In this document: positions 20,066-28,757 of the stretch, piece by piece | How positions within the stretch are numbered: position 1 is the stretch's first letter | How the letters are laid out: each line of letters opens with the position of its first letter | Assembly: GCA_012523705.1 (NCBI GenBank) | Contig: JAAYTU010000105.1 | Location: 1 to 42,423 of the forward strand | Length of the DNA stretch: 42,423 nucleotides | Origin: Clostridiaceae bacterium | Lineage (GTDB): Bacteria > Bacillota > Clostridia > DSM-8532 | Reading direction: 5' to 3' | Program-made: the position numbers and the translations under genes | The notes under the pieces: generated by a model | Databases searched by the model: none | Told to the model about the DNA's origin: nothing | The model's input: only the letters and a program-made list of their open reading frames with translations

Positions 20066-21655
20066 TCACATAGTTCTTAATTCGTTGTCTTTAACATAAT
20101 AGGTAACTAAAGGCTCTGGATTAAGAAGTTCTTCAAACTGATTTTTTATTTCTAATCTGACCTTTGGATACATTCGGGTTTTTGCAATAATAGCTCCTTC
20201 ACCCGGGGTTTTTAAAAATTCATTGAGTTGTTTACACTCATACTCAAGGTCTTTGATTAATTCTTTAATAAGGGCATATTCATTCTTTAAGTCTTCATAG
20301 GCTTTAATCTGGTCGTTGGGAAGGTTGGCTCTGCCGCTATAAACCTGGAGCCTTTGTCTTACCTTTACCAGGCTTTGCTTAAGTTCCTGGAGCCTTTGAA
20401 GGCCTTTATCAAGCTCCATCTTTAATTCGTTACGGTTAAAACCGTTTACCTTTACAACGGTGCGTGATTCAGTTTTATTGCCTATTTCAGCAGCTACGAT
20501 CTGTATGTCTGCTTCGACCCTTCCCCCAATAATTTTTCCTTTAGGTGATTCAATAATTACCTGTTTGGCCTTCACATTTGAATTCATGCAGTAAAATCCC
20601 ACATATACGCTGCCTTCGCATTCGACAGTAATATCAGATAAAAACTTTACATACAGATTCTTTTTGCAGCGAATGACTGCTCTGTTTCTGCCGGTAATAC
20701 CGCCTTTAATATAAATATTGCCTTCGTGGCTGGATATTTTGTCAGCAGCTCCTACGCCATACTCGCCTAGGATTTCCAAATCATTACTTGCCTCGACACT
20801 GAAATTATCTTCAACGGTCCCTTTTATAGACAAATACCCATCAAAATCTATATTACCTGTTGAAAAGTCAACATCTCCTTTAATTTCAAGAAAATCATAT
20901 ACTCCGATGGAATCACCTTTATAATAGACTGCTCCATTCTTTTTTGAATATAAGGTGGTAACACCGTTTTCGTAATGGTCCTGGACAGAGACACGGTCAA
21001 ACAATAAGGGTAAATTTCGTCCCGGAATAGGGGGGATCTGTTTACCTGTCACTGTCTTTCCCGGAAATCCTGGCGTCGGCTCAATTCGTTCACCGAGCCA
21101 TTCTCCCTTCTTGATGTGATTTATAAGATTTAATTCGTAATGGTTAACCTTACCCTGATCAATCACCTGGGGTTTTAGCTCAGAAGTTTCATATAGCTTT
21201 ATCACTGCATCCTTTCCATTTTCAGGAGGAGTACCCTCAGCAATTATATATTCAACTCCAGGCTTAAGCTGCCCCGTTAAGATCTGTGTATTTATTCCAA
21301 AGACTATTCCTGCAGCCTTAAGTTCATCATAAATTTCTTTAACAAGGTTTACGCGGTTCTCCGCAGACAGGTCAGACTCATGCATATACAGTGTCATATA
21401 GGCCTTAAGCTTGTCCTCGGGTATTCTCAGATTGATACGCTGACGTAGCGTGCCAAAAACCTCAGGCCCTCTGGGAGCATGAGTTATTACATTTTTCAAT
21501 GTCATGAAGCTAGTAATTTTTACTGTTGGCAAAGAATCAAGTACAAGACTGTTAAACTTCTCAAGTGGAAATCCCTGTTTAAATGATTGGATATAAAAAA
21601 GTTCAGAATCTTGAATGATTTCAAAGTATTCATTTTGGTAAAGTATAAATGCCAT
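20066..21655 (-). CDS. FapA family protein (DUF342, polymer-forming beta-helix region)
   Basis: IGVYDFLEIKGDVDFSTGNIDFDGYLSIKGTVEDNFSVEASNDLEILGEYG and IESPKGKIIGGRVEADIQIVAAEIGNKTESRTVVKVN, then a coiled coil. ATG 21655 is preferred over 21694 on RBS grounds. Confidence 0.9.
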   Translation of the reverse strand: MAFILYQNEYFEIIQDSELFYIQSFKQGFPLEKFNSLVLDSLPTVKITSFMTLKNVITHAPRGPEVFGTLRQRINLRIPEDKLKAYMTLYMHESDLSAENRVNLVKEIYDELKAAGIVFGINTQILTGQLKPGVEYIIAEGTPPENGKDAVIKLYETSELKPQVIDQGKVNHYELNLINHIKKGEWLGERIEPTPGFPGKTVTGKQIPPIPGRNLPLLFDRVSVQDHYENGVTTLYSKKNGAVYYKGDSIGVYDFLEIKGDVDFSTGNIDFDGYLSIKGTVEDNFSVEASNDLEILGEYGVGAADKISSHEGNIYIKGGITGRNRAVIRCKKNLYVKFLSDITVECEGSVYVGFYCMNSNVKAKQVIIESPKGKIIGGRVEADIQIVAAEIGNKTESRTVVKVNGFNRNELKMELDKGLQRLQELKQSLVKVRQRLQVYSGRANLPNDQIKAYEDLKNEYALIKELIKDLEYECKQLNEFLKTPGEGAIIAKTRMYPKVRLEIKNQFEELLNPEPLVTYYVKDNELRTM

Positions 21656-21961
21656 TCTGTCACACCTCACAAAGGGATATAGTATATATCCCACAAATAC
21701 AACACATTAATCCATAATTTTTACAACAAGTGAATAAATGCATTAAAATGGTGTAGCCTTCAGGTTTGGCACAACTCTTTAAACTTTTTGCACAAACCAA
21801 AGAAAATAGCCTGCTAAACATCCAGCCTATTCAAAAATATTCCACCACATTATACGGGCCTTTTCCATGCAATAAGCACTATATTGTTTTATAATAATAC
21901 ATAATGGGAATAAAAAGATGTAAATTCCCCCCACATTATTTATATCGGAAGGGAACGGTAA

Positions 21962-22837
21962 ATGATTAACTGGAAAGTGCATAATGACACAATTATATTG
22001 ATAGATTTAGAACATTTTGATCCAGTACATACCTTTGAGTGTGGACAATGCTTCAGATGGCAACGGGTCGATTACGGAAACTGGTTCGGGGTAGCTAATA
22101 ATCGTACTTTAGAGCTGGAATGGACAGGAAAAGACCTAGTGCTTCATAACACTAGTGAAGAGGATTTTTTAAACATCTGGTATATATATTTTGATTTGGG
22201 AAGAGACTATGGAGAAATAAAGAGCAAGCTTTCAAAAAATGATCCTGTTATGCAAAAAGCCATTGACTTTGGTGGAGGCATTCGACTTTTAAGACAGGAT
22301 TTTGAGGAAACGTTGGTTTCCTTTTTAATATCGCAAAATAATGGAATTCCCCGTATAAAAAAGATTGTTGAAGACCTGTCCAGAAAATTTGGTGAACCCA
22401 TAACTGGATCGGTTCAGGATGCATATTCTTTTCCCTCATGTAAAAGGCTTGCAGAAACAAGTCTGGAGGAGCTTGCCTCTGTTAGGGCAGGTTATAGGGA
22501 TAAGTATATATATAAGGCAACAAGGCAAGTATGTATGAGGGAGGCAAACATGGATACAGTTTCAAAGGGGAGCCTTGAACAAGCGCGTTCGGAGCTTCAA
22601 AAGCTCTATGGCGTTGGACAGAAGGTAGCGGATTGCACTCTTTTATTCAGCGGAACCAGATATGATATTTTCCCCATAGATAGATGGGTCAAAAGAGTGA
22701 TGGCTGAGCTTTACCTTGGATACGAGGCCTCCAATGAGGAGATCGAAGATTTTGCCAAAGAAAAGTTCGGGGATCTGGCAGGCTTCGCCCAGCAATACCT
22801 ATTCTACTATGCAAGGGAGCAAAAAATAGGCATGTAA
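21962..22837 (+). CDS. 8-oxoguanine DNA glycosylase, OGG family
   Basis: FECGQCFRWQRV, ISQNNGIPRIKKIVEDLS, HhH KLYGVGQKVADCTLLFSGTRYDIFPIDRWVKRVM (catalytic Lys and Asp). Confidence 0.93.
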   Translation: MINWKVHNDTIILIDLEHFDPVHTFECGQCFRWQRVDYGNWFGVANNRTLELEWTGKDLVLHNTSEEDFLNIWYIYFDLGRDYGEIKSKLSKNDPVMQKAIDFGGGIRLLRQDFEETLVSFLISQNNGIPRIKKIVEDLSRKFGEPITGSVQDAYSFPSCKRLAETSLEELASVRAGYRDKYIYKATRQVCMREANMDTVSKGSLEQARSELQKLYGVGQKVADCTLLFSGTRYDIFPIDRWVKRVMAELYLGYEASNEEIEDFAKEKFGDLAGFAQQYLFYYAREQKIGM

Positions 22838-22867
22838 AAAGCGAGCCAATGAATCAGCTCGCTTTTT
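22836..22867. terminator. Intrinsic terminator, probably bidirectional
   Basis: aaaaagcgagc / gctcgcttttt, 11-bp stem, between the glycosylase gene and the convergent tRNA genes. Confidence 0.85.
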
Positions 22868-22869
22868 AA

Positions 22870-22944
22870 TGGTGACCCCAAGGGGATTCGAACCCCTGTT
22901 ACAGCCGTGAAAGGGCCGTGTCTTAACCTCTTGACCATGGGGCC
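22870..22944 (-). tRNA. tRNA-Glu (TTC)
   Basis: GGCCCCATGGTCAAGAGGTTAAGACACGGCCCTTTCACGGCCGTAACAGGGGTTCGAATCCCCTTGGGGTCACCA; encoded CCA. Confidence 0.97.
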
Positions 22945-22949
22945 ATCTT

Positions 22950-23026
22950 TGGTGGCGGCGGTAGGAGTTGAACCAACGACACCGCGGGTATGAACCGCGT
23001 GCTCTAGCCATCTGAGCTACGCCGCC
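22950..23026 (-). tRNA. tRNA-Met (CAT), probably elongator type
   Basis: GGCGGCGTAGCTCAGATGGCTAGAGCACGCGGTTCATACCCGCGGTGTCGTTGGTTCAACTCCTACCGCCGCCACCA; anticodon loop TTCATAC. Confidence 0.93.
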
Positions 23027-23200
23027 ATGGCAAGCGCCAAGCTCAATTTGCTGCGTGACGCTATTACATAATAGCAAAGACCAAATTGAGAGTCAAGTCT
23101 TTTTTGAAAAAACCAATTTTTATATCTCTGCATGATGGACGTTATCAAACTTTAAGCAATAAACATGATCAATTTATCTTGCTATATATTTGGATTTTTT

Positions 23201-23234
23201 GAAACAGGTGAGGTTAATAAAGCTCACCTGTTTC
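23201..23234. repeat. Perfect 12-bp inverted repeat downstream of the SDR gene
   Basis: gaaacaggtgag / ctcacctgtttc with a 10-nt loop; no U-tract follows the stem on the minus strand. Confidence 0.7.
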
Positions 23235-23269
23235 AGTATTAAGAAAAGGATTTTTCTGATCTTTTATAA

Positions 23270-24028
23270 TTAAACTGAGGTATATCCGCCATCAACTTTA
23301 ATATTCTGACCAGTAATGTAAGAAGCCTCATCACTTGCCAGGAAAACTGCTGCAGCGTTTAACTCGCCTTCACGGCCATAGCGGCGAAGGGGAACTGTTG
23401 CTTCCATAAACTTAGTAAAGGCTTCAGTATTTAGGGTATCTGCTGTTAGTTCGGTTTCAAAATATCCGGGGCTTATAGTGTTACAAGTAATATTATACTT
23501 GGCTAATTCAGCGGCAACCGCTCTGGTGAAATTAATAACGCCGCCCTTTGAAGAATGGTATGCAACTGTATCCATAGCAGTGTTACCAACCTGTCCATAA
23601 ATAGAAGCTATATTAATAATTCTTCCATATCTATTCTCAACCATATTTTTCGCAAATGCTCTGGTAACCTTAAATACACTTGTCAAGTCAGCTCGAAGAG
23701 TGAAACTCCAGTCCTCATCTGTCATTTCAAGAACGCCGGCATTTCTTGAAGATCCAGCGTTGTTAACAAGAATATCTACCTTGCCATAATAATCTACAGC
23801 TTCTTTAGCTGCTTTATTTACTGCATCTGTATCGGTAACATCGCATTGAAGAGCCAAACACCTGACCCCAAAAGCCTTTATTTCTTCAGCAACTTTATTT
23901 AATTTTTCAAGTCTCCTTGCCATTATGACCAGATCCGCACCTTGCTTAGCAAATCCGAGTGCCATTTGGCGTCCTAATCCTGATGATGCTCCTGTAACTG
24001 CTGCAACTCTTCCATGTAAATCAAACAT
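23270..24028 (-). CDS. SDR family oxidoreductase (gluconate 5-dehydrogenase or 3-oxoacyl-ACP reductase-like)
   Basis: TGASSGLGRQMALGFAKQGA, NNAGSS, YHSSKGGVINFTRA, DGGYTSV. Confidence 0.92.
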   Translation of the reverse strand: MFDLHGRVAAVTGASSGLGRQMALGFAKQGADLVIMARRLEKLNKVAEEIKAFGVRCLALQCDVTDTDAVNKAAKEAVDYYGKVDILVNNAGSSRNAGVLEMTDEDWSFTLRADLTSVFKVTRAFAKNMVENRYGRIINIASIYGQVGNTAMDTVAYHSSKGGVINFTRAVAAELAKYNITCNTISPGYFETELTADTLNTEAFTKFMEATVPLRRYGREGELNAAAVFLASDEASYITGQNIKVDGGYTSV

Positions 24029-24390
24029 AAAATCGCCCTCCTGCTGAAATACTTTGTTATTTATTTAACAATTTTATTGTAGCAAAGCTCCATTATCTTG
24101 TCAAGTATACAATATACAAAATGTGCATATAAAAACTTACACTTTTTATACAATTTTATACAGTAAATTAGATTAATACTGTGATTTATCAATCATTGAT
24201 TATGATTTACAAAAGGTAGCTATTATATAACACTTGAAATTGAAACTGTGGCAGAAGATTATGGATGAGTACAAAAGTAATTAAGTTGATTAACTTTTTC
24301 GGACTGTGTTATTCTATATACATGATGTAGGCATAATTTATACTATACAAAGGTTCAAGGCTTGGAAAAAACAAAATATTGTGAAGGGAT

Positions 24391-25176
24391 TTGAGGCGTA
24401 TTAAGGAAAGAATTTATACAATACCTATTAATGAGGCATTTGATCAGGATGTGGAGTGCCCGCTTTGTATTTGTGAGGATAAGTTGGAAAATGACGCTCT
24501 TGAATACGCTGTCGGTCCTGCCATGATGGAGCCTGATTTTAGAATCGAGACCAATAAGAACGGATTTTGTAAAAATCATTTTGCAAGGCTTTATGCCCTT
24601 AAGCAAGAAAAGCTGCCCCTCGCACTGGTTATAGATACCCATCTGAATGAGCAGATTAAGGAAATAGAGACTATATTCAACAAGCATAGATCAGAATTAA
24701 AAGCTCTTAGCTCAAAAGGGGTGCTGGAGGCTATTCCCGACAGGATAAAGGGCAAAAGCAATTCTGCTGCAAAGGCGGCAGCTAAATTAATAGATAAGCT
24801 TAGGGAATTGAAGAATTCATGCTCTGTGTGCAATAAAATGAATAATAACATGGACAAACTAATTGAAAACACATTGTATTTATATGACAAGGAACCAGAA
24901 TTTAAAAAGAAGTTCCAAAACACCAAGGGCTTTTGTCTTAAGCATGTTAAGGATATGATAGATAAATCTGGGAAGGCATTGTCTCCAGAGAAACAGGCTC
25001 AGTTTCTGATAGATTTATTTGATCTAGAAATAAAAGAGCTAAAAAGAATAAATGAAGACATACATCATTTTACTTTGATGTTTGACTACAGGAATGCTGA
25101 ATCGGATTGGAAAAACTCCAGGGATGCTGTGCCTAGGAGCATTGAAAAGATCTGCGGCTCAAGCAACCTAAAGTGA
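24391..25176 (+). CDS. DUF6062-like protein with two Cys/His clusters
   Basis: CPLCICEDKL...GFCKNHFARLYAL and CSVCNKMNNNM...GFCLKHVKDM; TTG start. Confidence 0.7.
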   Translation: MRRIKERIYTIPINEAFDQDVECPLCICEDKLENDALEYAVGPAMMEPDFRIETNKNGFCKNHFARLYALKQEKLPLALVIDTHLNEQIKEIETIFNKHRSELKALSSKGVLEAIPDRIKGKSNSAAKAAAKLIDKLRELKNSCSVCNKMNNNMDKLIENTLYLYDKEPEFKKKFQNTKGFCLKHVKDMIDKSGKALSPEKQAQFLIDLFDLEIKELKRINEDIHHFTLMFDYRNAESDWKNSRDAVPRSIEKICGSSNLK

Positions 25177-25258
25177 GACAGCGACACTGGGGCGAGACAG
25201 GGGGGCGGTGTCTTACGCGGCTCACGCGACTTGAGACAGGTAACGGTTCGGTGTCTTA
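25171..25258. repeat. REP-like intergenic element, copy B (composite)
   Basis: gcgagacaggggggcggtgtcttacg and ttgagacaggtaacggttcggtgtcttat; same GAGACAGG...CGGT...TGTCT core as copy A. Confidence 0.6.
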
Positions 25259-25294
25259 TTTACCATGTGTTATTTATTGTTACGGAGGACACGG

Positions 25295-26116
25295 ATGATG
25301 CAGAAAAAAACAGAAGGTAAAAGATATAGTTTTCAGGATTTACAGGATATAATGGCTACCTTAAGATCCCCGGAGGGATGTCCCTGGGACAGGGAACAGG
25401 ATCATAACAGTCTAAAAAGATATTTGATAGAAGAGGCCTATGAGGTTTTGGATGCGATTGATGCAAAAAGTCCGGCAAAATTGTGTGACGAGCTTGGTGA
25501 TTTACTTCTGCAGGTTATATTCCATGCCCAGATAGCCAAGGAGAACAAAGAGTTTGATTTTGATGATGTAGCTCACGGGGTAAGTGCCAAAATGGTAAAC
25601 AGGCACAGGCATGTGTTTGGCGAGGAAGACGCGGAAAACTCCGATGATGTAATGTCAATCTGGGAAAAAGTCAAGAAGGAAGAAAAGGGTTTGAAGACTC
25701 AGACACAGGTGCTAAAGGACATTCCGGCTAATCTTCCAGCCCTTATGAGGAGCTTTAAAGTGCAGCAGAAGGCGGCTCAGGTGGGCTTTGACTGGGACAA
25801 CATTCAGGGTGCTATGGATAAGGTTAAAGAGGAAATAGGTGAGCTTGAGGCTGCCTATGAAGGAAATATTAAAGAGAAGATAGAAGAGGAGCTTGGAGAC
25901 TTATTGTTTGCCGTAGTAAACGTTTCAAGGTTTTTAAAGGTTCAACCGGAACTGGCTCTGTCGGCAACAGTAAACAAGTTTATTCGAAGGTTTGAGTGGG
26001 TAGAAAAGAGTGCTACCAACCAGGGAAAGAAGCTTGAGAATATGACTTTAGAGGAAATGGACGAATTGTGGGATGAGGCTAAGATACTCGAAAGGCAAGA
26101 TAAGGGGGGGAAATAG
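25295..26116 (+). CDS. mazG: Nucleoside triphosphate pyrophosphohydrolase MazG
   Basis: LRSPEGCPWDREQDHNSLKRYLIEEAYEVLDAID and ELGDLLLQVIFHAQIAKE; second MazG half EELGDLLFAVVNVSRFL. RBS ggagg favours ATG 25295 over 25265. Confidence 0.95.
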   Translation: MMQKKTEGKRYSFQDLQDIMATLRSPEGCPWDREQDHNSLKRYLIEEAYEVLDAIDAKSPAKLCDELGDLLLQVIFHAQIAKENKEFDFDDVAHGVSAKMVNRHRHVFGEEDAENSDDVMSIWEKVKKEEKGLKTQTQVLKDIPANLPALMRSFKVQQKAAQVGFDWDNIQGAMDKVKEEIGELEAAYEGNIKEKIEEELGDLLFAVVNVSRFLKVQPELALSATVNKFIRRFEWVEKSATNQGKKLENMTLEEMDELWDEAKILERQDKGGK

Positions 26117-26118
26117 CG

Positions 26119-26358
26119 TTGCGGATAGATAAATTCTTGAAGGTCAGTAGAATTATTAAAAGAAGAACCCTTGCAAATGAAGCATGCTCAAAGGAAAAGG
26201 TTTCAATTAACGGGCGGATAGCCAAGCCGGGGACCGAGGTTAAGGTGGGGGATATTGTGGAAATTCAGTTTGGACAAAATACTACAAAACTTAAGGTGCT
26301 AAAAACGGCCGAGCATGTTAAAAAGGAAGATAGTATAGAAATGTATGAGCTCATGTAG
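26119..26358 (+). CDS. S4 domain RNA-binding protein (RqcP/YabO-like)
   Basis: MRIDKFLKVSRIIKRRTLANEACSKEKVSINGRIAKPGTEVKVGDIVEIQFG; between mazG and yabP, as in the B. subtilis yabN-yabO-yabP order. Confidence 0.93.
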   Translation: MRIDKFLKVSRIIKRRTLANEACSKEKVSINGRIAKPGTEVKVGDIVEIQFGQNTTKLKVLKTAEHVKKEDSIEMYELM

Positions 26359-26479
26359 ATGGGCTCAATTTTTTTGGTAATATTTCATCTGGTGGTTATA
26401 TGTGTGGATGCTAGTGCATACAATTCATGAGCAGAACCTTTCCTCTGTTTAATTATTATAGCCACTAGGAGGTGCTGTT

Positions 26480-26770
26480 ATGGCTGATGAAAGAAAAAAC
26501 TATGAACAAAGGTCTCAGAATCTGGTTTTAAAGGACAGAAGGCGCCTAATGATATCGGGAGTGAGGCATGTAGAAAGCTTTAATGAGGAATGTATAGTTC
26601 TTGATACCGAGCTTGGAATATTGGTGATCAGGGGAATCGCCATGCATATTAACAAGTTGAATGTCGAGACCTCTGAGATAGATGTAGAAGGCGAAATAGG
26701 ATCATGCGAATACCTTGACAATAGTGGGCCACAAAGAAAAGGAGGCTTCTTCTCGGGATTGTTCAGATAG
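26480..26770 (+). CDS. yabP: Sporulation protein YabP
   Basis: QNLVLKDRRRLMISGVRHVESFNEECIVLDTELGILVIRG; followed by yabQ and divIC. Confidence 0.93.
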   Translation: MADERKNYEQRSQNLVLKDRRRLMISGVRHVESFNEECIVLDTELGILVIRGIAMHINKLNVETSEIDVEGEIGSCEYLDNSGPQRKGGFFSGLFR

Positions 26771-26785
26771 AGAGGAGGCTTAAAC

Positions 26786-27262
26786 ATGGGAGATCAAGCT
26801 ATTTATGAATTGACTGTTTTCGCTGGAGCCGGCATAGCTGGTTTAGTCATAGCCTTTATTTATGATATGTTCAGATTAAAAAGGCGGGTGGTAAGAACCA
26901 GGGCTACTTTTGTACATTTTGAGGATATTCTATTTTGGATAATTGCAGCAGTTGTTTTCTTTTTATCATCTTACATTGTTAGCAGTGGTGAAACTAAATT
27001 ATACTTCTTTGCAGGCACTTTTTTGGGTGGAGCATTATATTTAGCAATTTTAAGCAGGCCTATTCTACTTATACTGACAACCATTATTAAGATTATTGCA
27101 TGGCCATTTATAAAAATATATGGACTTATAAAGCCTGTTTTAAAGCTTTTGTTTATGCGTTATAAGAAAGCAACTGGAGCCATAAACAACAGAATCGCAT
27201 TACAAAAATACAGAGTTAAGGTTGACTTTAACAGACTGAAAAATGCAATAACCAAAAAGTAG
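26786..27262 (+). CDS. yabQ: Spore cortex biosynthesis protein YabQ
   Basis: Membrane protein with AGIAGLVIAFIYDMFRLKRR and gene order. Confidence 0.9.
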   Translation: MGDQAIYELTVFAGAGIAGLVIAFIYDMFRLKRRVVRTRATFVHFEDILFWIIAAVVFFLSSYIVSSGETKLYFFAGTFLGGALYLAILSRPILLILTTIIKIIAWPFIKIYGLIKPVLKLLFMRYKKATGAINNRIALQKYRVKVDFNRLKNAITKK

Positions 27263-27351
27263 TGAAACCCATAAAAGCCTTGTTAGATGGCAGCAAACGG
27301 TGGTATAATATAACATATAATGTTTTACATAAGAAAAAGGATTGATGTGTA

Positions 27352-27636
27352 GTGGCCGTACAGAAGAAAAAAAAGAGCTGGTGGATGGTGCCTCTTTTAG
27401 CAGGAGTGCTTATATATGCAGCTTTTACCTTTACATCTCAATCCCATGAGATGTATATTCTGAATCTAGAAATTAAACAGCTTGAGCAGAAGATTGCGAA
27501 AGAAGAGGAAGAAAGGCTGAGGCTATTAGAGGAATTAGACGATATTTCCAGCTATGACAACATCGAGAAACTTGCCAGAGAGAAGCTTGGCATGGTTAAA
27601 GACGGAGAGAGAGTCTTCGTGGATATTAATAAATAG
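27352..27636 (+). CDS. FtsB/DivIC septum formation initiator family protein
   Basis: One TM helix then coiled coil LEIKQLEQKIAKEEEERLRLLEEL and YDNIEKLAREKLGMVKDGERVF; GTG start. Confidence 0.9.
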   Translation: MAVQKKKKSWWMVPLLAGVLIYAAFTFTSQSHEMYILNLEIKQLEQKIAKEEEERLRLLEELDDISSYDNIEKLAREKLGMVKDGERVFVDINK

Positions 27637-27651
27637 ATATAGGATAATAAC

Positions 27652-27671
27652 AGGCGACCTTATGGTCGCCT
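27652..27671. terminator. Intrinsic terminator
   Basis: aggcgacc-ttat-ggtcgcct followed by ttaattt. Confidence 0.8.
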
Positions 27672-27720
27672 TTAATTTCATTAACTATACAATTCATAAT
27701 AAAAATTTCTGATATTGAAT

Positions 27721-28677
27721 TTACAACTTCAATTCCTTTAGAATTTCCTTTAATGTATGGGCAGATTTTGAAAGAAGTTGCCGTTCTTCTTCAGACAGAG
27801 GCACATCAAGAATATGATTTATACCATTTCGGTCCACAATGGTGGGGACACTAATAGCCACATCTGATATACCGTATTGCCCCTGAAGAACGCTGGACAC
27901 AGTTAATATCGAGTGCTCATTGCGCATTATGGCTTCAGCTATCCTCTCTACAGCCAAAGCAACGGCATAGTAAGTGGCACCCTTCGCTTCAATAATTCTA
28001 TATGCTGAATTTTTGACCTCATTGAAAATCTTGTCCATGTTCTGACTGTCAGAGCATTTATTGCAATACGAGCAGTAGGAGTCAAGGGACATCCCGGCAA
28101 TATTGGTTAAGCTCCATGCAGGAAGCTCTGTATCACCATGTTCTCCTAATATATAACCGTGAACATTTCTTGAATCAACTCCCGCGTGCTCCCCAATCAG
28201 ATATTTGAATCTGGCGGTGTCAAGAACAGTTCCCGATCCCAATACTCTGTTTATGGGGAACCCTGACACCTTCCAGGTGACATATGTCAAAATGTCCACA
28301 GGGTTTGTTACAACAAGTAATATACATTTGTCAGGATCATTATACTTTACAACCTGCGAAACGATATCCTTAAAAACCGCGGTGTTTTTGTGAACCAGAT
28401 CCAGGCGGGTTTCCCCCTCCTTCTGGTTGGCGCCGGCTGTTATTATTACCAGATCAGAGTCCTTGCTGTCTGAATAGGTGCCTTGATAAATTTTAACCGG
28501 CCTTGCAAAGGGAAGACCATGATTTAAGTCCATTTCCTCGCCTTTTGCTTTGGTGGTATTCAAATCAATAAGCACCATCTCTGAAAACAACCCGTTAAGC
28601 ATAAGGGTATATGCCGTAGTGGAACCAACAAATCCAGTACCTATAACGGTTACCTTATTAATTTCCTTTTTAATCAT
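27721..28677 (-). CDS. ldh: L-lactate dehydrogenase
   Basis: VIGTGFVGSTTAYTLM, TNPVDILTYVTWK, GSGTVLDTARFKYLI, YILGEHGDTELPAWS. ORF track starts at 28701; ATG 28677 is more likely. Confidence 0.93.
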   Translation of the reverse strand: MIKKEINKVTVIGTGFVGSTTAYTLMLNGLFSEMVLIDLNTTKAKGEEMDLNHGLPFARPVKIYQGTYSDSKDSDLVIITAGANQKEGETRLDLVHKNTAVFKDIVSQVVKYNDPDKCILLVVTNPVDILTYVTWKVSGFPINRVLGSGTVLDTARFKYLIGEHAGVDSRNVHGYILGEHGDTELPAWSLTNIAGMSLDSYCSYCNKCSDSQNMDKIFNEVKNSAYRIIEAKGATYYAVALAVERIAEAIMRNEHSILTVSSVLQGQYGISDVAISVPTIVDRNGINHILDVPLSEEERQLLSKSAHTLKEILKELKL

Positions 28678-28699
28678 GGCATTCACTCCCTTTCCGAAC

Positions 28700-28757
28700 A
28701 ATACAGGGGATGGTTTCGTGTCCCCTTGTGTTAATGTCTCCCTGTCTCACGGTCACA
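28700..28757. repeat. REP-like intergenic element, copy C
   Basis: acaggggatggtttcgtgtccccttgtg and gtctccctgtctcac; related to copies A and B. Confidence 0.55.

Noticed and set aside
22799-23077. 92-aa minus-strand ORF
   Set aside because: Runs through both tRNA genes; its sequence is translated tRNA.
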